Positions 56,501 through 64,000 of a stretch of 64,000 bases of DNA are shown here, piece by piece (within the stretch, counting starts at the first letter, position 1; each line of letters opens with the position of its first letter). The stretch is taken from assembly GCF_020283565.1 (NCBI RefSeq), contig NC_060059.1:44660572-44724571 (forward strand), in the 5' to 3' direction. This DNA is from Trifolium pratense (lineage: Eukaryota; Streptophyta; Magnoliopsida; Fabales; Fabaceae). The notes below the pieces were generated by a model. That model did not search any database. It saw only the letters and a list, made by a program, of their open reading frames with translations, and was not told the DNA's origin. The position numbers and the translations under genes were made by a program.

Positions 56501-57562
56501 TAACCTATTAAATATTTCAACTATTATATAAGAACATATGGATAAATTCATCAATTGGAAAATATTTTTTGTCTTTCAGTATCATGTTATGTATCTTTGA
56601 AGCTGAGGTTCTTAGTTGATAATAGTAGAAATAGAAGTTTTGGCCCTTGGTGTATCATGAAATATTTATGACTAAATCTGATATAACACTTAACTCCTTT
56701 CTGTGACATATCAGGTCTCCTTTTAACACGGACATTCTTCATTTTTTGTTAATTTTCTTCACTGTGGAACTATGTTTTGATCAAACTGATATTTTCCCAT
56801 GTTGTCTTTTATCAGTGGCAAAAGCTCATGCTACAAGTCCACCTGGATTTTCAATGTCAGGCAGAATCCCTCCTGGGTTTTCACGTGGGAGAGTAGAACA
56901 GAGTTGTAATGGTTCTGGTATAACTCTTTCTTCATGGCTCACAAATTACTCCACTTATTTTAACTTTTTCTCGCATATTTCTGCTTCTTAGTTACATCTT
57001 GTACTTCTTTTAGATAAATTTCTTATAAATCTTTTATTTTCCAGTTGAACATTTGCGACCGCAGTATGCTCCTCCATCTGTAAATATCGGCAGGATAGGA
57101 GACGTTGAATTCAAAAACCCTATGGTATTGGACCCTAGTAGGGGCATAGTGGATGAAAAGCTGAATAGTGTACCTTTTAACCTGAGGCAAACTTTACTTC
57201 CACAATTTAGTCCTAATGAAGATGAAGCTAGACTTAAGATGTTACTACAACAATCTACAGCTTCACAGAATTTAAGACTTACAGATCATTTTGGAAATAG
57301 GTTTTCTCCTCAAAGTGATGCTTATAGAACTTCTTCAAGGTTTCTTGATCAATTTCAGTCTAACACACCTTCATTTTCTGAACAATTGCATTCTCAACAG
57401 TTCAATAGTAATATTCTAGGTTCAAATAACCAGTGGGGAAGTTGGAATGATTCCAAGTATTTCAGTGGCCTGTCTATGTCTGAAGTGTTGAATAATGAAA
57501 TAGGAGGATATAACAATTTCATTCCTAGTTACGAGAATATCAAGTCTAAGCACCTGAATTGA
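50585..57562 (+). CDS. NOT4: CCR4-NOT complex subunit 4 (NOT4), RING E3 ubiquitin ligase
   Basis: Twelve coding exons: 50585-50677, 51001-51128, 51226-51379, 51539-51648, 51828-51911, 51994-52042, 52544-52635, 53365-53497, 53650-53714, 54536-55809, 56816-56917, 57045-57562. All have GT/AG borders and join in frame to 933 aa, in the range of plant NOT4-like proteins and longer than animal CNOT4. N terminus: C4C4 RING, C9-x2-C12, C26-x-C28, C33-x2-C36, C53-x2-C56. RRM about 109-195 (RNLVYIIGLPLNLADENLLQ). CCCH finger C199-x8-C208-x4-C213-x3-H217. The long exon 10 encodes a Ser/Asn-rich, probably disordered region. Known role: ubiquitin ligase linked to CCR4-NOT, acting in mRNA decay and co-translational quality control. 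The last residues (YENIKSKHLN) look short of the usual conserved end, so the stop may be derived. Confidence 0.94.
52740..53245 (+). repeat. duplicated segment inside NOT4 intron 7 (between coding exons 7 and 8)
   Basis: TTCATTTGGGAGTTCAAATC and CATAACTCAGTCATTTAGGT...GTCAAACAGGTACTGGG each occur twice (about 52747/53006 and 52774/53127) with roughly 10% divergence. This lies in the intron from 52636 to 53364. It is an old local duplication with no coding sense. Confidence 0.8.
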
Positions 57563-58150
57563 CTGATCAAGTAGTATTCATGGTGGAGATTATGTGTCAA
57601 CTATGATTCAATTTCCCTTCAATGCACTAAAAGACTCTCAGATGGTAGTGTGTGGATCAAACATGTCTCAATCTTAAAAGATTCCTTTATTTGGCTGAAA
57701 TTGTGTTTTACTATGGCAGTCTAGCTGTACCTTGATTGTTTCAAATCTGTTTGGAATTTGTGTACCCTGAATTCCTTATCAGTAGTCTGCCATCAAATGG
57801 TCAATGGCAATCCTCACCCACTCTTGTTTGCTTAGCTTCACTGCGAAGCACTGGAATCTGGGTCAGTGCATTACGGTTGTTAGACGTAACTGGTAAATTG
57901 TGTCAGCTTTTCCTATGGGGTAAATGTCGGGAGAGCCAACCTTGGCAGTTACTATGGTGAGTTTTACATTGGCAATTTGACAAATATTATATATTTACAT
58001 GTGTGCTAACAGACATTGCAGGATGAAGCCAGCACTTGTAAAATCCACTTGAACTTTTCCTTTTGAAATCACTGCCCTATGATTGCTCCATGGTTATACC
58101 TTAAATTTTGCCTTTTATATATGATCAGTTGCTGACAACTTGCTCTCTAC
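57563..58150 (+). other. NOT4 3' UTR region with a possible intron
   Basis: GTGAGTTTT at 57957 and TTGCAG ending at 58021 make a credible 65-bp intron about 395 bp after the stop. If spliced, it would be a 3' UTR intron and could expose the mRNA to nonsense-mediated decay. Confidence 0.45.
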
Positions 58151-58199
58151 TCTACCCTATCTATGCAGTTAAACTAGGTTGCAAGCAATTTGGTCATCA

Positions 58200-59155
58200 A
58201 ACAATATAAACTACAATAGGAGTTATGGGCCTTAATGGTGGGAAGTTCATGCTATGAATGGTGAAATAGATCATCTAGATTTGACGTTTTCTTCATGCCT
58301 GAAATTGTTTGTTCAGACTTTATTACTATTTTGAAACTTGGAATTCCCTGTTATTCACTTGTATGCAACAAATATGACTTTAATACAGTGGTATGTACAA
58401 AATTTTTTTCTTGGTTTTATATAAGTACCAAAATTTTGATAAAAGTAGAGTGGAAGATAAGGAATCCTTTGACATATGGCGTAAGTCAAAGTGTTTGCAC
58501 CTAATCCCAGTCGCCAAAAAATATCGATCCTATATTAAAACAAATTAAAAGATGCCCACTTCCCTTCTCCCACGAGGATAGTTTCGATTGGTAGTGATAT
58601 TATTATGTGCAGGGGCATGGTTTTGGACATTCCAAGTATATTAAGGGTAGGATTTAGCTACTAGTAGATTATTAAAAGTTGGGGCGTTCACCTCTATTTT
58701 AATTTCTCTCTCCGTCCAACATTTTGGGATTTTTTTTCATGTCCCCCTGTTCAAGTGTCCCTCGAGTTTCCATTTTTTTTTTTGGGTATACTCTTGAGTT
58801 TCCAATTTTACATCTCTTAAGTAGCGATTGGTGTAAAAATACCAATTTTTTTTTTTTAAAAAAATTGTTCGCTATCTACACTACGAATCAAGTTTGCATT
58901 CTAAATTGCGAATCTGTTGGCAGTAAAAGAAAAAAGTTGATATGCTTGCAAGTGTTCGAATATATCGTCGTAATAAAAAGAGTATTGAATCCACATAGAC
59001 TAATGAGTAAACAATGTATAATTTGATTTAAGGAAACTTATATTGATTTCTATGAAAATAGTGGTGATGATGATCGATTGATTGAGTGATTAGAGATCAA
59101 ACAAGCCAACAACGATTATTAGTTTTCTTGTTATTAGAGGCCCCAAAATAATCGA
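58200..59155. other. intergenic, nothing recognised
   Basis: AT-rich with T runs. Neither a coding frame nor an element border is supported. Confidence 0.4.
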
Positions 59156-59159
59156 TTAC

Positions 59160-59402
59160 ATTCTCAACACAAATGTGATTTTTGAAAGAGACTCGCAAGT
59201 TGTAGTAAATTCTATTAGTCATATGAATTCCAGTGTGTCAGTATTTAGCGCTATTATTTGTAAGATTAGATGCATGTTGACATTATTTAACGACTTCGAA
59301 GTGAAATTCATCAAGCGACAAGTGAACACGGTTATCCATCCGTTGGCTAGAGCGGCCGCTTTTTGGCCTAATCGCTACATATTTGAATTGATTTTGTATT
59401 GA
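59160..59402 (+). pseudogene. LINE RNase H C-terminal scrap
   Basis: The frame reads FERDSQVVVNSISHMNSSVS and FEVKFIKRQVNTVIHPLARA, the final third of the plant LINE RNase H domain. Compare FESDSKLLVDAI...FEVKFVRRQANLVSHTLAR at 25490-25670. It is 5' truncated and followed by a T/A-rich LINE-like tail. Confidence 0.7.
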
Positions 59403-59573
59403 ACACTTAATTTGTAATGAAATAATATGATTTTTTTTTGTTACAAAATAATATGATTTTCTATTTGTAAAAAAATAAAAAGAACAATTCGTTTTAAAAT
59501 AAAATTTATTAATTGCTTGAACCCAAATATTTTACTTTGGATCATATAAATTATTATGGGTCCCCCTAATATG

Positions 59574-59754
59574 AGAAAATTTCTTAACGCACCCACCACT
59601 TTCTCCCGCACTCCCCAAAAAATTCGGAAAACATTTCCCGAATTTTTTATAGTGTAAATTTTACACTAAAAAACAGTTCGGAACGTATTTTCCGAATTTT
59701 TTTAAGTGCGCTAGGGAGTGCGGGAGAAAGTGGGTGGGTGCGTTGAGAAATTTT
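59574..59754. mobile_element. 181-bp MITE nested in the left terminal repeat
   Basis: Inverted ends AGAAAATTTCTTAACGCACC and (rc) AAAATTTCTCAACGCACCCA continue through CTTTCTCCCGCACTCCC. A 9-bp duplication, CCTAATATG, lies at 59565-59573 and 59755-59763. The centre is itself palindromic around ATTCGGAAAA/TTTTCCGAAT. Confidence 0.83.
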
Positions 59755-59876
59755 CCTAATATGAACCCCCAAAATAAAGGTCCATCAATGAACCCCTCTA
59801 TTTTACCTGCTATAGCAGGTTGCTCCTTTTATTGGTGAGTGGGGCCCACGAAATTTGTAATAAAAAAAACAGGAAT

Positions 59877-60055
59877 AATGCTAGCATCACACTCTTTAAC
59901 AAACACACTCTAACACACTCTCTTTTATTGGTTGAAATTCACTTGGGTCCCATAAAAAAATGTGAACCCATATAACTTTTATGGGACCCATATAAATTTT
60001 AACCAATAGAGAGAATGTGTGTTAAAGTGTGTTTGTTAAAGAGTGTATGCACTCC
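59877..60055. repeat. foldback MITE-like repeat, ~80-bp arms
   Basis: CACACTCTTTAACAAACACA...TATTGGTTGAAATTC...GGGTCCCATAAAA is mirrored by TTTTATGGGACCC...TTTTAACCAATAG...TGTGTTTGTTAAAGAGTG. It lies inside the Mutator-type element. Its duplication was not found. Confidence 0.65.
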
Positions 60056-61664
60056 TCAAAAAACAGATTTTCTAAATAGAGAGTGGTTAATTACGTTTTT
60101 GCCCCATGTTATTATTATTATGATTAATTTTATTCAATTAAAAAAAAAAAAACTCTTCTTTCTTCATCATCATCAACGACATCTATTCATCACCATGAAC
60201 AACAATACCAGATTCATCACCATCATCAAATCTAAAAAAAACTCCAAACAAATATAAACTGAAACTTCTACCGAAATCTTATGGAATCACACAAAACTAA
60301 AAATTTCTCCTGGCAAAATCGGAACTGGATCTAGAACTCGAATCACCTAAAACAACAGACAAATTCTGACTCTTCCTTAAGCTTTGAATCTCGGTGAAAC
60401 AGCTATCACCGACGAGATCTGACGTCTTCACCGACGAGGAAACTTTGTGTTTTGATTTTAATCCAGATATGATTAATAATAATGATGATTTTGGTGTTTT
60501 TTGATTTAGGATCCAATGGTGTTCTTAGATTTGAAATTTGGGGTTTGTGTTTTTAAACACGGGATTTGTTTCTATATTTGATGATGATACAATGATTGTG
60601 GTGACTCTTTTTTTTTTTTTTTTTAACAAAAAAATCATTTTTTATTTAATTGATTTTTAATATTTTTTTTTAGAGATTTTTAATATCACCTAATTTGACT
60701 ACGAGTGAGATTCAGAATGTTTACGACTGGGCTCCGTATGTACAGACAAATTGTTATAACATACTCATAGGACCTCGTGTTTCTATAAAGTGTCGTGAAG
60801 TTCGAATTAAACTAACGACATTTACTTAAGAATTAGAATTTCATCGATCCGACCATTCAATATCACCTAATTGGACTAACAAATAATTGATAATCAAAAT
60901 TTTTACGATCAGACTCCGGATGCATAAGAGGATTGTGATAATAATCTCATATGAAACGATTGAGGGAGCATGGGGTTGGTGGTTTTCGGTTTTGAGAGAG
61001 AATGAGATTAAGGAAAAATAGTGGCTTGCAACGGTGGTGTTTTTCTTTCTTTTTTTCATTTTTGTTTATAAAAAGAAAAGAAAAGAGAAAGATTACTTTT
61101 TAAATTGGGTGATGAAAATTCTGGATTAGAATTTGGGTCCAGATTTGTTGTTGTTCTTCTTGAAAAAGAAGAGAAATATAACTTTTCTGCAAATGAATGA
61201 AGAAGAGAGATTGAGAGTCAAAGACAAAAACAGAATCAAACAATTTCTATTTAAAATTTAATTTTTTCTCTCTTGCGGGCCCCACTATCCAAAAACTGGT
61301 GCAACCTGCTATAGCAGGTAAAATACTGAGGTGCACCGGTGCACCTAAAAAAATGGGTGCATATTAGGGGCTCCCAATTATTATTATTATTATTATATAT
61401 ACATTTTTTTTACGGATATTATTATATGGGTCATGGTAAACAGTGACCCTGGGGCACTAGTTAAGCATACTAAAAAAGGAAACAAATGATAAAGTTAATG
61501 ATGAGAGAGAATAACTTTTCATATCATTAAAATATTGAATGCACAATTTACGAGATAAAACTTCTATATTTATATCCTTAACTAGTGCTCCGGGAGCACT
61601 GTTTAGCATTTTCCTTATTATATACATGATATGATATGTTATATGATTAAAAGATAGACTCGTT

Positions 61665-63308
61665 TAGGGGTGCTCAAATCCAAACCAATCCAAATAAAAA
61701 CCGAAAACCGATCCAAAAAAACCGAAAATCGCAAAAAACCGAAGTTTTTTGGATGTGTTTGGATGTTCTTTTGTGAAAACCGCTGGATCGGATCGGATTT
61801 CGGATTGATTTCTTAAAACCGATCCAAACCGAACCAAACCGCATACATATTTTTTAATATTTATTTATCTTTTTATTAGTATAAATATATAGAGCTGGGT
61901 ATACGGATCAAGGTCTGCGGGCCAACCCGTTTAACCCGCAGCCCGCGCGGTCTTAAGACCATTTTTTTTTGGCCCGTTTATATTTTTGCCCGTGTGGGTT
62001 GGACCGTTAAAACCGCGGGTTATGCGGGTTAAATCCGCGGGTTAGCCCGTGACCCGCATTCTTTTTTTATATATATAATTAATTACAAAATTTACCATTT
62101 ATAAATAATTTGGTTCATATCCAAATCCAACACTTTTAACAAAAAAAAAAAAATGTCTAAACCTAATTATAAAAAGCAATAACACACTCCTATTTTTACT
62201 CACGTGGACAACAACACAAAACATCAGGATCCAATTCAAGTGTTACAATGGAGGCATCAAGCAGGAGTGACTATTTTTCTTCAGTTTTCAATTAGTTAAT
62301 TATATACATTACTGTTTTGTTTTTGAATCGGTTGGTGGTATTAGATTTTTGGTTGTACTTTTAATATTGGTTTGGATTATTAAATTTCTTTTTTATATTT
62401 TGAACAAGTTAAAGTTTTTATTCAATATCATCTGGGTTTATTTTATGGATTTGAAGTATGTGTGGAGAAATAATTACGATAAAAACGAGTTGAATTTTAT
62501 TTTAGTTGCATTATTTTCAAAGAGAAGATAGATAAACTCAATGATATATCACAAACTTTATTTATTTTTATTTGTTAGTTCAAGTTATAACATAAAATTA
62601 TTAATAATATAGTTTTTTTAGCTTTTATTATATCAATATTTTACTAATTTTGTTTATTTTTTTGAAAAAAGTTTTTTTTTGTAATAGTCTGCGGGTTAAC
62701 CGTTTAACCCGCGGGCTTACGCGGACCGAACTCGGACTTAATTTTAAAACTCGTTTATATTTGATGACGGGCTTGTTCGCCCCGTTTAATATGCGGGCTT
62801 ATGCGGGGCGGGTTAAACGGGGCGGGCTAGCCCGCATACCCAGCTCTATAAATATATATATTGCATTAACCTTTTTTTTTTTCATTTTAAATTTTGTTAA
62901 TACTATATGTTAGTTTAATTTAATCTATTTTAAATTTTGATAATACAATATATTAGTTTAATTTAATCTATTTATTTTACTTTTTATATGTTTCGAATAT
63001 AATTGGTAATTGTCATTCCAAAATATTAATTTTCAATATATTACAAACTTAATATTTATTTTGTCAAAAATGTCAAACTATTATTTTGTAGCGTTTTTTA
63101 TAATATTTATATTTATTATAAAAAATTACAATTTATAATTTGGATATCCAAAAACCGATCCAAATTAAACCGCATAATATTGGATCGGATTGGATCGGAT
63201 TTTTTTTATTTGTCATCCAAAACCGAACCAAACCGCAAATGAATTTATTTTTGGATCGGATGAGTTTTTGCCTCAAAACCGATCCAAACCAAACCGCGAG
63301 CACCCCTA
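61665..63308. mobile_element. hAT-type element (outer)
   Basis: Ends TAGGGGTGCTC and GAGCACCCCTA are an exact 11-bp inverted pair. An 8-bp duplication, GACTCGTT, lies at 61657-61664 and 63309-63316. The subterminal parts are packed with CCGATCCAAA / GGATCGGATT repeats in opposite orientations. Removing the nested element leaves about 677 bp with no transposase. Confidence 0.87.
61890..62848. mobile_element. hAT-type element (nested)
   Basis: Ends TAGAGCTGGGTAT and ATACCCAGCTCTA are an exact 13-bp inverted pair. An 8-bp duplication, TAAATATA, lies at 61882-61889 and 62849-62856. Subterminal GCGGGTTA/TAACCCGC repeats are abundant. Inserted within the outer hAT element. Confidence 0.86.
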
Positions 63309-63531
63309 GACTCGTTCTTCTAAAAGATAAATATGATTTGTGCCTGCCTACTACAATACAACAACTAATATAGTACACTAGCTTTATGTGGGTCCTTATA
63401 CGACCCTGTGTCGTCAAACCACACTTATGTAGGTCCTTACAGCGGCCCTACACACAGTGCTGAAACCTCTGCATTCTGTAAAGTCATGATATTCCCTCGG
63501 ATCCCATATTCCCTCCCACATGCACTACTAT

Positions 63532-64000
63532 TGTTAAGAATAATGGTGATTAGCTACTATATTCCATTAGTTAGTTAGAGTTTATATTAGTTTGTTAGAG
63601 TTTGTTATTAGGTGGTTAGTTAGTTAACCCCTAAATTGCTCTATATAAGAGCTACCATTGTACTATTTTCACGATCTTTTATCAAATATGAATCCTTATG
63701 ATTTTTACTATCTTGAAGACTTTCTAAAGTTTTCTCCATTTTCTCCAAACCATGGAAATCTTAACATGGTATCATCGCCTCGGTTTCGATCACCGAGAAT
63801 CCGTCCCGCTTCCGCCATTGTACCGGTACCGGAGAATTCCTCCATTGCTTATCACAAAGAAATTTACACCGTACTTTTTGATCCACCTTCATTTCTAATG
63901 GTTCACTCCATTTTTTGTCACTTGTGGAAGAAATCAAAGATGGAGAAGAAATTCTTGCCACTTCCTCCACTGCGAACTTCAATCTATATTCAAGAACCTT
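63532..64000 (+). mobile_element. 5' end of a Copia-type LTR retrotransposon, cut by the window end
   Basis: A 235-bp LTR runs from TGTTAAGA to TCTTAACA (63532-63766), whose ends are inverted copies. A TATA box, TATATAA, lies at 63642-63648. It is followed at once by TGGTATCATCGCC, close to the initiator tRNA-Met primer site TGGTATCAGAGC of Copia elements. The remaining 220 bp is the untranslated or early gag region. Coding lies beyond the window. Confidence 0.8.

Larger units (their letters stand above)
59558..61375. mobile_element. Mutator-type element with ~90-bp terminal inverted repeats
   Basis: The ends GGGTCCCCCTAATATG and (rc) GGGAGCCCCTAATATG converge again at TATTTTACCTGCTATAGCAGGTTGC. 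A perfect 9-bp duplication, AATTATTAT, flanks it (59549-59557, 61376-61384). Each terminal repeat has the 16-bp perfect palindrome ACCTGCTATAGCAGGT (59805-59820 and 61304-61319). A smaller MITE has inserted in the left repeat. No transposase is present. The interior (60130-61130) has no recognised gene. Confidence 0.84.

Overview
This is nuclear DNA from a flowering plant. All three conserved genes have plant-type introns, and the gaps between them are filled with plant transposon families. A small two-exon gene at 28381-28679 has the layout of a nodule-specific cysteine-rich (NCR) peptide: a signal peptide, an early intron and a short six-cysteine mature part. Such genes are known mainly from the inverted-repeat-lacking legumes (Medicago, Trifolium, Pisum, Vicia and relatives), so a legume of that clade is the best guess. 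No species can be named from the sequence alone.

Layout, left to right. 0-5 kb: an hAT-type MITE, then an eight-exon minus-strand gene for a CCCH zinc-finger protein of the DRG-regulatory (DFRP1/ZC3H15) family. 5-7.5 kb: a Mutator-type foldback element and low-complexity DNA. 7.9-16.8 kb: a solo LTR on the minus strand, split by a 6.7-kb Helitron that carries exon fragments of at least five unrelated host genes (RPS25, eIF2B-beta, aminopeptidase M1, zeta-class GST, a LOG2-like RING ligase). 17-21.4 kb: a (TA)n tract, a LINE scrap and a second, decayed Helitron with Pif1-type helicase remains. 21.8-23.8 kb: an intact two-exon RPL4 (uL4) gene. 25-28 kb: a LINE RNase H remnant and a Mutator-type element holding an array of GAAACCATT palindromes. 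28.4 kb: the NCR gene. 29.4-30.6 kb: a complete small LTR element (TRIM type) inserted in a foldback element.

33.0-45.9 kb: a complete, apparently very young Ty3/gypsy element of the Tat lineage (Retand-like). Its 484-bp LTRs are identical by eye, its target duplication is GTTTG, and it has an intact 1712-codon gag-pol frame with a second, archaeal-type RNase H. Downstream are about 24 tandem repeats of ~64 bp, then three minus-strand genes. One is spliced (671 aa), and each has a TATA-like box of its own. This antisense block is the most interesting system in the window.

46-49.4 kb: a degenerate LINE interrupted by a 320-bp near-perfect palindrome with tRNA-like A and B boxes in its arms. 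49.9-58.1 kb: a 12-coding-exon plus-strand gene for the CCR4-NOT subunit NOT4 (RING, RRM, CCCH). 59-64 kb: LINE debris, nested Mutator-type and hAT-type elements, and the 5' end of a Copia element cut by the window edge.

The host genes are independent transcription units and form no operon. RPL4 and DFRP1 both act around translation, and NOT4 acts in mRNA turnover and ubiquitination. This looks like ordinary plant gene scatter between repeats. Most transposon borders are supported by matching target-site duplications read directly from the sequence.
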